From contig CAZVBE010000012.1 in NCBI GenBank assembly GCA_964625335.1, positions 1 through 60,374 of the forward strand: a stretch of 60,374 nucleotides of DNA, in the 5' to 3' direction. The notes under the pieces were generated by a model, which searched no databases, was not told the DNA's origin, and was given only the letters and a program-made list of their open reading frames with translations. The DNA comes from CAZGUG01 sp964625335. Its GTDB lineage: Bacteria; Bacillota; Clostridia; Ch29. Shown here piece after piece: positions 41,799 to 49,991 of the stretch. Position 1 is the stretch's first letter. Every line of letters starts with the position of its first letter. The translations under genes and the position numbers were made by a program.

Positions 41799-42086
41799 AT
41801 GTATTTACACCTGGGGAAAAATGTTATAATACATCTTGAGGATGTAATAGCAATTATAGATATTAAATCGTCATCGGAATCCAAGGATACCAGTGAGTTT
41901 ATAAAGGTTGCCGATGAAGAGGGTTTTGTAAAGACAATCTCAAAGGAAAAGCCCAAATCAGTAGTGATAACAGAAAACGCATCGAATGGGCGGCGAAGAA
42001 ATAAGGCAGGTGCGAGTGTGGTTTATTTTTCTCCCATATCGTCAACTACTTTGAGCAGAAGAGCAGGCTTTATGAATAATATTTAA
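41799..42086 (+). CDS. remB: extracellular matrix regulator RemB (YaaB, DUF370)
   Basis: 95 residues from the second of two adjacent ATGs (41799), with GGAGGG upstream. It starts MYLHLGKNVIIHLEDVIAIIDI like YaaB/RemB, a small DNA-binding protein that activates matrix genes in Bacillus. The C-terminal half (VVYFSPISSTTLSRRAGF) carries the conserved STLxxR segment. It is encoded between recF and gyrB. Confidence 0.88.
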   Translation: MYLHLGKNVIIHLEDVIAIIDIKSSSESKDTSEFIKVADEEGFVKTISKEKPKSVVITENASNGRRRNKAGASVVYFSPISSTTLSRRAGFMNNI

Positions 42087-42110
42087 GCCAGATATATCCA
42101 TAAACACCGG

Positions 42111-42135
42111 CTCTGGGGGTTCCTGGAGTTTTTTT
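42111..42135 (+). terminator. weak terminator between remB and gyrB
   Basis: A six-pair stem with wobble pairs (CTCTGG with CCTGGAG) followed by seven T. It may reduce readthrough into gyrB. Confidence 0.45.
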
Positions 42136-42178
42136 GTGAATATAAATCCTATCAATCAATAACCAAGGGGGTAAGACC

Positions 42179-44089
42179 GTGATAGACAAAGATGCAGCAA
42201 ATCAATATGACGAAAATCAAATTCAGGTTTTGGAAGGAATAGAGGCGGTAAGAAAAAGGCCCGGAATGTATATAGGCAGTACCGGTCCCAGGGGGCTGCA
42301 TCATCTGGTTTTTGAGGTGGTGGACAACAGCATAGATGAAGCCCTGGCCGGTTTCTGCGACAAGATAAAGGTTACTGTTCATGCCGACAATTCGGTTACC
42401 GTTACAGATAACGGAAGAGGGATACCGGTAGGCATACATCCCAAAGTTGGAAAGCCTGCGGTGGAGGTTGCACTGACAATGCTGCATGCCGGAGGTAAAT
42501 TTGACGGAAAGAGTTATAAGGTATCCGGAGGTTTGCACGGTGTGGGCGTTTCGGTAGTAAATGCCCTGTCCGAGTATCTCGATATAGAAATTATGAGGGA
42601 CGGGAAAGTTTACAGCCAGAGATATGAGAGAGGAAAAGCCGCCAGCAAGTTGTCTGAAATTGGCCAGACCAAAAGTACCGGCACAAAGATTGTTTTTAAG
42701 CCGGATTTCCAGATATTTGATGAAATGGATTTTGATTTTGACACCCTGGAATACAGATTAAGGGAGCTTGCCTTTCTTAACAAGGGTATAAGGATAGTAT
42801 TGAAGGACGAGAGGGACAACAGGGAAAGCAAGATGTACTACGAAGGCGGCCTGGTAGAGTTTGTGAAATACCTGAACAAAAACAGAGAAAGCCTTCATAA
42901 AAACCCCATATATTTTGAAGGAACAAGAGATGGTTGCGTGGTTGAGATAGCCATGCAGTATAACGACGGGTATGTGGAAAATATATTTTCCTATGCAAAC
43001 AATATAAACACCCACGAAGGCGGCACTCATTTAAGCGGGTTTAAGGCAGCACTGACAAGGGTTGTCAATGATTATGGCCGCAAATATAATTTTCTGAAGG
43101 AAAGTGAAAAAAACCTGTCGGGAGAGGATGCAAGGGAAGGCCTTACCGCAGTGATTTCCGTTAAACTAACCGATCCACAGTATGAAGGGCAGACAAAAAC
43201 GAAACTGGGCAACAGCGAAATTAAGGGTATTGTAGAATCCATAGCGGTAGAAGCTATTTCCACCTGCCTGGAGGAAAACCCTTCGACTGCAAGGGTAATA
43301 ATTGAAAAGGGAATCCTGGCTGCAAGGGCAAGGGATGCGGCGAGGAAAGCCAGGGAACTGACAAGGAGAAAGAATGTGCTGGAGAATACCTCCCTTCCGG
43401 GAAAACTGGCAGACTGTTCCGAAAAGAACCCCGATCTATGTGAAATATATCTTGTCGAGGGAGATTCCGCCGGCGGTTCTGCAAAACAGGGCAGGGACAG
43501 AAAAACCCAGGCGATACTCCCGCTGAGGGGGAAGATATTAAATGTTGAAAAGGCAAGACTTGACAGGATACTCGGATATGAAGAGATTAGAGCTATGGTA
43601 ACAGCCATTGGAAGCGGCATTGACGATGAATTCGACCTAGATAAGATCAGGTACGGAAAGATAATAATAATGACGGATGCCGATGTGGATGGAGCCCATA
43701 TAAGGACACTTCTTCTTACATTCTTCTTCAGATATATGAGACCCCTGATAGATAAGGGACATTTGTATATTGCACAGCCTCCCCTGTACCGCGTAAAGGA
43801 TGGGAAAAAAGAAGCCTATGTGTATTCTGATAAACAACTCAAAAAAACGCTTGAAAATATGGACGTAAAAGCCGTTAGTCTGCAGAGATATAAAGGTCTG
43901 GGAGAAATGGATCCCGAACAGTTGTGGGATACCACAATGAATCCTGATACAAGAACATTGCTGCAGGTTGGCGTGGAGGATGCAATAGCGGCAGACCAGA
44001 TTTTCACCACCCTGATGGGGACCAAGGTAGAGCCGCGCAGGGAATTTATAGAGCAAAATGCCAGACATGTTACCAATCTGGACATATAA
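42179..44089 (+). CDS. gyrB: DNA gyrase subunit B
   Basis: ATPase subunit of gyrase, which adds negative supercoils. 636 residues from GTG 42179 (AAGGGGG upstream). The GHKL ATPase has EVVDNSIDEALAG, DNGRGIPVGIH and GGLHGVGVSVVNAL. The TOPRIM part has EIYLVEGDSAGGSAKQGRDR and MTDADVDGAHI, with the acidic metal ligands. The C-terminus VEPRREFIEQNARHV is the family end. gyrA follows 12 bases later. Confidence 0.98.
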   Translation: MIDKDAANQYDENQIQVLEGIEAVRKRPGMYIGSTGPRGLHHLVFEVVDNSIDEALAGFCDKIKVTVHADNSVTVTDNGRGIPVGIHPKVGKPAVEVALTMLHAGGKFDGKSYKVSGGLHGVGVSVVNALSEYLDIEIMRDGKVYSQRYERGKAASKLSEIGQTKSTGTKIVFKPDFQIFDEMDFDFDTLEYRLRELAFLNKGIRIVLKDERDNRESKMYYEGGLVEFVKYLNKNRESLHKNPIYFEGTRDGCVVEIAMQYNDGYVENIFSYANNINTHEGGTHLSGFKAALTRVVNDYGRKYNFLKESEKNLSGEDAREGLTAVISVKLTDPQYEGQTKTKLGNSEIKGIVESIAVEAISTCLEENPSTARVIIEKGILAARARDAARKARELTRRKNVLENTSLPGKLADCSEKNPDLCEIYLVEGDSAGGSAKQGRDRKTQAILPLRGKILNVEKARLDRILGYEEIRAMVTAIGSGIDDEFDLDKIRYGKIIIMTDADVDGAHIRTLLLTFFFRYMRPLIDKGHLYIAQPPLYRVKDGKKEAYVYSDKQLKKTLENMDVKAVSLQRYKGLGEMDPEQLWDTTMNPDTRTLLQVGVEDAIAADQIFTTLMGTKVEPRREFIEQNARHVTNLDI

Positions 44090-44101
44090 GGGGGAAGTAT
44101 C

Positions 44102-46531
44102 ATGGAACAAACATACGATAAAATAGTCGCTGTAGATATACAGCAGGAGATGAAAAAATCCTATATAGACTACGCCATGAGCGTTATAGTCAGCAGGGCC
44201 CTTCCCGATGTAAGGGACGGATTAAAGCCGGTACACAGGAGGATACTATACGCCATGAATGGGCTTGGGCTGTCTCCCGACAAGCCCCATAGAAAATCTG
44301 CGCGTATAGTGGGTGATGTGCTTGGTAAGTACCATCCCCACGGTGATAGTGCTGTTTATGATGCGATGGTGAGGATGGCCCAGGACTTTTCCACAAGGAT
44401 ACCCCTTGTTGACGGACATGGAAATTTTGGTTCGGTAGACGGAGACAGTGCGGCTGCCATGCGTTATACCGAGGCCAGGATGGCTAAAATAACCACTGAG
44501 ATGTTAAGGGATATTAACAAGGATACGGTGGATTTTATACCCAATTTTGACGAATCCCTTAAGGAACCGGTGGTTTTACCGTCCAGGTTCCCCAATATTC
44601 TGGTTAACGGGGCCTCCGGCATAGCGGTTGGTATGGCGACCAGCATACCGCCCCACAACCTTGGAGAAGTAATCGATGGTGTTGTCAGGCTTATAGACAA
44701 CCCCGAAATTGAGATAAAGGACCTTACCAGGACAATTAAAGGGCCCGACTTCCCTACCGGGGCTACAATCATGGGCAAGAGCGCCATTAAGGAAGCCTAT
44801 ATGACAGGAAGGGGCAAGGTCACGGTAAGGGCGAAGGCCTCGATAGAGGAGGCGGCAGGCAACCGGAATACAATAATTATCAACGAGATTCCCTATCAGG
44901 TGAACAAAGCGAAACTTATAGAGAGAATCGCCGATCTGGTCAGGGATAAGAAAATAGAAGGCATTTCGGATTTGAGAGACGAATCCGACAGGAAGGGTAT
45001 GCGGATAGTCGTTGAGCTAAAGAGAGATGCAAACCCGAATGTGGTACTAAACTTATTGTATAAATACACACAGTTGCAGGACACCTTCAGTATAATAATG
45101 ATTGCCCTTGTAAACGGCGAGCCCAGGGTTCTGAACCTGAAGCAGATACTCGAAAACTACCTGTTGCACCAGAAGGATGTAGTCAGGCGCAGAACAATAT
45201 ATGACCTGAATAAGGCTCAGGACAGGGCCCATATACTTGAGGGTTTGAAAATAGCCCTTGATAACCTTGACAGGGTAATATCCCTTATCAGGGGTTCCAA
45301 AACAGAACAAATTGCCAGGGATGGACTGATGAAAGAGTTTGGTCTTTCGGAAAAGCAGGCCCAGGCTATTCTTGACATGAGACTTCGCAGGCTTACCGGG
45401 CTGGAACGGGAAAAGATAGATTCCGAATACCGGGAGATCCTTGAAAAGATACGATATTTTAAAGATATACTTGAAAGGGAAGACCTTTTGGAGTCCATCA
45501 TAAAGCAAGAATTGCTTGAGATAAAGGGAAAGTACGGTGATGCAAGAAGAACGAATATAGCACCCGATATCCAGGAGTTTAATATGGAAGACCTGATTGA
45601 GGAGCAGGAAGTCGCAATAACCCTGACCCATTTAGGCTACATCAAAAGGGTGCCCGCCGATGTTTACAGAAGCCAGAGACGGGGAGGGAGAGGCGTTACT
45701 GCCTTAACCACCAAAAGCGAGGACTTCGTTTCGAATATATTTATTACATCCACACACAATTATATTTTATTCTTTACCAACCGGGGCAGACTGTATAAGC
45801 TGAAGGCCTATGAAATTCCGGAGGCAGGACGCCAGGCAAAGGGGACAGCCATAGTGAACCTGCTGCAACTTTCGGGAGGTGAGAATATTACTGCCGTTAT
45901 ACCCATTAAAGACTTTGCAGAAGAAAGGTACATGATATTTTCAACCAAACATGGAATGGTAAAGAAAACGCCTCTTGGGGCATACAGCTCCCACAGGAAG
46001 AACGGACTCCAGGCTATAGGCCTTAGGGATGGGGATGAACTGATAGGCGTTAAACTCACCGAAGGCAGTGACGATATTCTTATTGCGACTAAAAAGGGTT
46101 ATTCCATAAGGTTTAATGAGAATGATGTAAGAAGTATGGGCAGATATACCCTGGGAGTAAAGGGAATAACCCTGACCAGGAAAGATTCGGTGATAGGCAT
46201 GGAACTTGTAGGGGAAGGGACAGCCCTGCTCGCCGTTACCACCAAAGGGTTTGGTAAGAGGACCGATCTGGAGGAATACGGTACCCAGAGAAGAGGGGGC
46301 AAAGGGCTGAAGACCTACAAGATTACCCAAAAGACGGGAGATATCGTGGGGATAAAGGTTGTAGATGAACAGGACGATATTATGCTTATAACAAAACGCG
46401 GAATAGTCATAAGAATCAATGTGGACGGAATATCAAGAATGGGCAGGATTACTCAGGGGGTAACCCTGATGAAGTTTGACAAGGATCAGATGGTGGTATC
46501 CATTGCCAAGGTTAAATATGAAGAGCATTAA
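44102..46531 (+). CDS. gyrA: DNA gyrase subunit A
   Basis: DNA-cutting subunit of gyrase. 809 residues. The catalytic Tyr is Y122 in MRYTEARM. The quinolone-resistance region GKYHPHGDSAVYDAMVRMAQ (76-95) has Ser83 and an Ala88 in place of the more usual Asp/Glu87 position neighbourhood; the pattern HPHGDSAVYDAMVR is typical of sensitive enzymes. The C-terminal beta-pinwheel has the GyrA-box QRRGGRG (near 525). A terminator follows. Confidence 0.98.
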   Translation: MEQTYDKIVAVDIQQEMKKSYIDYAMSVIVSRALPDVRDGLKPVHRRILYAMNGLGLSPDKPHRKSARIVGDVLGKYHPHGDSAVYDAMVRMAQDFSTRIPLVDGHGNFGSVDGDSAAAMRYTEARMAKITTEMLRDINKDTVDFIPNFDESLKEPVVLPSRFPNILVNGASGIAVGMATSIPPHNLGEVIDGVVRLIDNPEIEIKDLTRTIKGPDFPTGATIMGKSAIKEAYMTGRGKVTVRAKASIEEAAGNRNTIIINEIPYQVNKAKLIERIADLVRDKKIEGISDLRDESDRKGMRIVVELKRDANPNVVLNLLYKYTQLQDTFSIIMIALVNGEPRVLNLKQILENYLLHQKDVVRRRTIYDLNKAQDRAHILEGLKIALDNLDRVISLIRGSKTEQIARDGLMKEFGLSEKQAQAILDMRLRRLTGLEREKIDSEYREILEKIRYFKDILEREDLLESIIKQELLEIKGKYGDARRTNIAPDIQEFNMEDLIEEQEVAITLTHLGYIKRVPADVYRSQRRGGRGVTALTTKSEDFVSNIFITSTHNYILFFTNRGRLYKLKAYEIPEAGRQAKGTAIVNLLQLSGGENITAVIPIKDFAEERYMIFSTKHGMVKKTPLGAYSSHRKNGLQAIGLRDGDELIGVKLTEGSDDILIATKKGYSIRFNENDVRSMGRYTLGVKGITLTRKDSVIGMELVGEGTALLAVTTKGFGKRTDLEEYGTQRRGGKGLKTYKITQKTGDIVGIKVVDEQDDIMLITKRGIVIRINVDGISRMGRITQGVTLMKFDKDQMVVSIAKVKYEEH

Positions 46532-46562
46532 CATAAAGGCCCCTCAAAAGGGGCCTTTATGT
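46531..46562 (+). terminator. terminator after gyrA
   Basis: Perfect 13-bp stem, arms 46531-46543 and 46550-46562, with core GGCCCC/GGGGCC and a six-base loop. The T-tract is short (TTTATGTT). Confidence 0.75.
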
Positions 46563-46588
46563 TATGGGCAGAAAAGACAGAGTTATTT

Positions 46589-46597
46589 TGATATAAT
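46589..46597 (+). promoter_or_regulatory. candidate extended -10 promoter of the rsbV-rsbW-sigma operon
   Basis: TGATATAAT (TG at 46589-46590, TATAAT at 46592-46597) lies 36 bases before the STAS gene. No clear -35 and no autoregulatory sigma-B-type promoter was recognised. Confidence 0.45.
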
Positions 46598-46632
46598 AGT
46601 GTGTGAAACCAGATTAGGGGGGTAAGAATAGA

Positions 46633-46947
46633 ATGAGCAGTTTAGAATACCATTATGAAAACGATGGAGGAATACGGATAATGAAGCTTAAGGGCGAAAT
46701 TGACATTTACACGGCAACGGAATTCAAAAAGCAGATAAATGCCGCCATAGAAGAGAGGCCGGGGGATATACATATTGACTGCAGTGAACTGCAGTATATG
46801 GACAGTACCGGTCTGGGGGTTTTAATAGGCGCGCTGAAAAGGTTAAAGGAAAAGGACAGAAATATTTATCTTAAGAACCTTCAGCCAAATGTACAAAAGC
46901 TTTTTCATATTACAGGGCTTGATAAAATATTCATTCTGGAGGTATGA
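46633..46947 (+). CDS. anti-sigma factor antagonist (STAS domain, RsbV/SpoIIAA-like)
   Basis: 104 residues, a single STAS domain. It binds and blocks the anti-sigma kinase when unphosphorylated, freeing the sigma factor. The segment LQYMDSTGLGVLIGALKRL (near residues 54-72) carries the conserved Ser of DSTGLG, the phosphorylation site. Two genes in tandem follow: the kinase (from 46952) and the sigma factor (from 47406). This makes the RsbV-RsbW-SigB or SpoIIAA-AB-AC gene order. The sigma factor has 262 residues, like SigB. Confidence 0.9.
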   Translation: MSSLEYHYENDGGIRIMKLKGEIDIYTATEFKKQINAAIEERPGDIHIDCSELQYMDSTGLGVLIGALKRLKEKDRNIYLKNLQPNVQKLFHITGLDKIFILEV

Positions 46948-46951
46948 TTCC

Positions 46952-47404
46952 ATGACATTGGTTGACTGTGCAGAAAATGCAGCGGCAAAAAACGGCCATA
47001 AGGATGAAGTGGTTTTGGTTCTGCCAAACAAGCCGGACTATGTAAGTGTAGCAAGGCTGACGGCATCCGGGATAGCAAGCAGAATGGGATTTGATGTTGA
47101 GACGGTAGAAGATATTAAGCTGGCATTGGCCGAAGCCTGCACCAACGCGATAAAGCATGGGTGCTGTGAAGAATCCAAAGAGTACAAGGTGAAATTCGGT
47201 GTTGAGCAAAATTGTCTTACAATAAGCATTTCCGATAAGGGCTGTGGAGTGGATAAAAGGGAAATCTGTCAGCCCGATTTTCAAAACCCAAAAGAAGGAG
47301 GTTTGGGTATCTTTATAATTCATACGCTTATGGATGAAGTCGAACTCGAGAGACTGCCCGGATCGGGATTTACCCTTACTATGAAAAAACACATGGGGGT
47401 ATAG
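46952..47404 (+). CDS. anti-sigma factor serine kinase (RsbW/SpoIIAB-like)
   Basis: 150 residues from ATG 46952, with GGAGG nine bases upstream; the longer frame overlaps the STAS gene. GHKL kinase fold: N-box VEDIKLALAEACTNAIKHG, G1 box ISDKGCGVD and G2 box EGGLGIFIIHTLMDEV. It should bind the downstream sigma factor and phosphorylate the upstream STAS protein. The stop is one base before the sigma-factor ATG, implying strict stoichiometry. Confidence 0.9.
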   Translation: MTLVDCAENAAAKNGHKDEVVLVLPNKPDYVSVARLTASGIASRMGFDVETVEDIKLALAEACTNAIKHGCCEESKEYKVKFGVEQNCLTISISDKGCGVDKREICQPDFQNPKEGGLGIFIIHTLMDEVELERLPGSGFTLTMKKHMGV

Positions 47405-47405
47405 T

Positions 47406-48194
47406 ATGGAGAAAAATGCACAAAAGGAATCCGCCTTTGACCATTTATCCCGGATTGAGAATGATGAATACGAGATTTTCAGTTTATATAGAAAAAACAG
47501 AACCGTAGAAAACAGAAACAATATATTTGAAAAGTATACTTATCTGGCAGAAATTCTGGCAAAGAAATATTTAAACAGGGGCGTTGAGTATCAGGACCTT
47601 TTTCAAATTGCTTCGATAGGGCTTATTAATGCCATAGAGAGATTTGATATTGACAGGGGATATAAATTCACAAGCTTTGCTACCCCCACAATAATGGGAG
47701 AGATAAAGAAATATTTCAGAGATAAGGAATGGATGATCAGGGTACCCAGAAGAATCCAGAAGCTGTCAGGCAGAATAAACGGAGCAAAGGAAATTCTGGC
47801 CCATCAATTAGGAAGAAACCCCAGCGTTCCGGAACTGGCGGCGCACCTTAAGGTAAATGTAGAGGAATTGTTGGAGGCGATGGAAGCAGGGGCTGTGTAT
47901 TCTCCCCAATCCCTGGATGAGCCCTATAACAATGAACGGAGCAAAGAGCTTTCGCTGTCGGATATAATAGGTATACAGGATCCCAACATTGAATGGGTGG
48001 AAAACAAAGATTTTCTGAAAAGATGTATAAACAAACTGGATACCAAGGAGTTTAAGGTTTTGAAGGACAGGTATTTTAAAGGCAGAACCCAGTCCCAGAT
48101 TGCCGGGGAATTAAAGGTTTCGCAAATGACGGTTTCCAGGCTGGAAAAGAAAATAATAGAAAAATTCAGACAGGAACTTATGGCTGATAATTGA
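47406..48194 (+). CDS. RNA polymerase sigma factor, SigB/SigF/SigG subfamily
   Basis: 262 residues. Regions 2 to 4 are complete: YQDLFQIASIGLINAIERFD (2.1-2.2), YKFTSFATPTIMGEIKKYFRDKEWMIRVPRR (2.3-2.4/3.0 landmarks: FATPTIMGE and RVPRR), and a C-terminal QSQIAGELKVSQMTVSRLEKKI helix-turn-helix. Sigma F or sigma G identity is less likely because the length and operon order resemble SigB. The exact member (SigB against SpoIIAC) should be settled with a tree. A strong terminator follows. Confidence 0.9.
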   Translation: MEKNAQKESAFDHLSRIENDEYEIFSLYRKNRTVENRNNIFEKYTYLAEILAKKYLNRGVEYQDLFQIASIGLINAIERFDIDRGYKFTSFATPTIMGEIKKYFRDKEWMIRVPRRIQKLSGRINGAKEILAHQLGRNPSVPELAAHLKVNVEELLEAMEAGAVYSPQSLDEPYNNERSKELSLSDIIGIQDPNIEWVENKDFLKRCINKLDTKEFKVLKDRYFKGRTQSQIAGELKVSQMTVSRLEKKIIEKFRQELMADN

Positions 48195-48214
48195 ATTCGC
48201 AAAAGGTCAAGCCG

Positions 48215-48264
48215 ATAAGCAGCAGCCCCTCTTTTTAAAAAAAAAGGGCTGCTGCTTATATTTT
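48215..48264 (+). terminator. strong terminator after the sigma-factor operon
   Basis: 14-bp stem of GCAGCAGCCC type, arms 48215-48228 and 48246-48259, with an A/T-rich loop, then ATTTTT. Confidence 0.88.
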
Positions 48265-48650
48265 TGCTTGAAAATCTTTTTAGTGGGGTTAAAATAAATT
48301 TAAGCAAAAAAAAGGATTTCTCAGGAAAGTGTAGAATTAGAATAAGGCGATTTCTTATATTGGCATGAACCTAAAGATACAAGCATATTTATTAATTAAA
48401 TAATCCAGGCAGTCATATTACTAAACCTGCTAATTTGGAGATAACTTGACGACTTGCAAATGGGCATACAATAATGCCTATTTTTCTGACTATATGGATA
48501 AGTTTGTTTTCCGAGTATTAAAGCCAAAGGCTTTAATATAAATGGAATTGCAGATACTGCAATCCTAATATAGATATACAGGGGAGGGGAGGTTAATTCT
48601 GGAACAGGTTTTTTGAAAGAAATCAAGAAAAAACTAAAGGAGGGTTTTTA
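48265..48650 (+). other. long leader region of the DUF3798 importer operon (no gene)
   Basis: 386 bases without an open frame of note. The first ~170 bases show nothing recognised. A weak promoter TTGACG-15-TACAAT sits at 48446-48472. It is followed by a predicted structured RNA (48490-48573), a purine-rich GGGGAGGGGAGG at 48581-48592 and the SD AAAGGAGGG of the lipoprotein gene. Confidence 0.5.
48490..48573 (+). ncRNA. predicted three-way-junction leader RNA, riboswitch candidate
   Basis: P1 is CTATAT (48490-48495) with ATATAG (48568-48573). P2 is a perfect 10-bp hairpin, 48516-48525 with 48529-48538, loop AAA. P3 is ATTGCAG/CTGCAAT (48547-48553 with 48557-48563), loop ATA. GGAT (48496-48499) can extend P1 with ATCC at 48562-48565, at the cost of the last P3 pairs. 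The unpaired 48500-48515 stretch would form the junction. It matches no riboswitch class I know. The ligand is unknown. Confidence 0.4.
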
Positions 48651-49811
48651 GTGACTAAGAAATTAATTGCTTTTTTGCTTATAGCGATTCTGACATTGGG
48701 TATGGTTGCTTGTTCACCCAGCGCGCCAGTCGATACAGGCGAGGAGGAACCGGTGGAAGAGACCGGTGATAACTGGAAAATTGGTATCATGACCAACACG
48801 GTTGTACAGAACGAGGAAGAGTACAGGGCAGCGCAGAATGTTCTTGCCAAATATGGGGAAGAGCATGTAATACATATGACTTTCCCGGATAAATTCATGG
48901 ACGAACAGGAAACTACAATTGCAAATATGGTAAGTATGGCTTCGGACCCAGACCTGAAAGCACTGGTTATAGTTCAGGCAGTTCCGGGTACCGCACCGGG
49001 TATTGACAGCGTAAAAGAGTTAAGGGATGACCTTCTTATCATAGCAGGACAGCCCCAGGAGGATCCCCCGGTTATATCAGCCAGGGCAGATATAGTACTG
49101 CAGCTGGATGAGATGGGAATGGGTTATTCGATACCTGCCCAGGCCTTGGAGCAGGGGGCAGAAGTATTCGTTCACTATTCATTCCCGAGGCATATGTCCT
49201 ATCCTCTCCTTTCAGGCAGAAGGGATTTAATGAAGGAAGAATGCGAAAGGCTTGGTCTTGAGTTTGTAGATGCTACAGCTCCCGACCCGACCGGTGATGC
49301 AGGAACCTCCGGAGCCCAGCAGTTCATCCTTGAGGACGTTCCGAGAATGGTTGAAAAGTATGGTAAAAATACTGCTTTCTTCAGCACGAACTGTGCAATG
49401 CAGGTGCCGCTTATAAGCGCAGTAGTGGATACCGGCGCTATCTATCCGCAGCCCTGCTGTCCGTCACCGTATCATGGCTTCCCGTCAGCTTTGGGTATAG
49501 AAATACCCGAAGACAAGCAGGGGGACATAGGCTATGTGGTAGACGAGATTACAAGAATCATGGCTGAAAAGGACATGACAGGCAGAACTTCAACCTGGCC
49601 GGTACCGGTTTCCATGATGTTTATCGAGGGCTCGGCAGAATATGCCAAGGCTTGGATCGAAGGGGACATAAATGACAAAATGGATATTCCTAAACTCGCT
49701 GAGAAGTTTAAAGAGTATTCGGGAGTTGAGGCTAACCTGACCAAACTGGAAGAAGGCGGCGTTACCTATGACAACTACTATGTCATATTGATGGATTTCC
49801 TTACTTTCTAG
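48651..49811 (+). CDS. DUF3798 lipoprotein, predicted substrate-binding component of an ABC importer
   Basis: 386 residues from GTG 48651 (AAAGGAGGG upstream). A lipoprotein signal ends in LGMVAC, lipidated Cys21. The mature part has the two-lobe periplasmic-binding character of type I sugar/nucleoside binders, with WKIGIMTNTVVQNEEEYRAA at the first strand and PCCPSPYHGFPSALGIEIP and a tail of DYYVILMDFLTF type. The DUF3798 assignment is from recognition of the whole sequence. The operon with a CUT2-type ATPase and two permeases supports a binding-protein role. The substrate is unknown. Confidence 0.8.
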   Translation: MTKKLIAFLLIAILTLGMVACSPSAPVDTGEEEPVEETGDNWKIGIMTNTVVQNEEEYRAAQNVLAKYGEEHVIHMTFPDKFMDEQETTIANMVSMASDPDLKALVIVQAVPGTAPGIDSVKELRDDLLIIAGQPQEDPPVISARADIVLQLDEMGMGYSIPAQALEQGAEVFVHYSFPRHMSYPLLSGRRDLMKEECERLGLEFVDATAPDPTGDAGTSGAQQFILEDVPRMVEKYGKNTAFFSTNCAMQVPLISAVVDTGAIYPQPCCPSPYHGFPSALGIEIPEDKQGDIGYVVDEITRIMAEKDMTGRTSTWPVPVSMMFIEGSAEYAKAWIEGDINDKMDIPKLAEKFKEYSGVEANLTKLEEGGVTYDNYYVILMDFLTF

Positions 49812-49927
49812 GATAGTATTAAAGGAACATTCTTCACCGGGGAGTTAGTTGTTTAATGCGAGGGTTCTTTGGAATCTTCCATTCCCCAAGACGGTGTGTC
49901 TCCTTTTCTGGAAAACATTAAAGCAGG

Positions 49928-49963
49928 AAAGGTAAGGCTGCTGTTAAAGGCGGCCTTACCTTT
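49928..49963 (+). terminator. hairpin between the DUF3798 gene and the ABC ATPase
   Basis: Perfect 11-bp arms AAAGGTAAGGC (49928-49938) and its complement (49953-49963), with four T at the exit. Likely partial terminator, giving more binding protein than transporter. Confidence 0.65.
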
Positions 49964-49991
49964 TGATTGATATTATAAGGTGGTGGCCCGA

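Noticed and set aside
48436..48600. Purine or 2'-deoxyguanosine riboswitch in the importer leader
   Set aside because: ATATGG occurs near the first stem, but the conserved J2/3 (TCTACC) and J3/1 (GACTAT in the right place) are absent and the loops are three-base. The element is kept as unclassified.
48613..48652. Leader peptide ending on TAGTG at the DUF3798 lipoprotein start
   Set aside because: The stop overlaps the GTG start, but there is no start codon with a good SD and the sequence is largely A-rich spacer.
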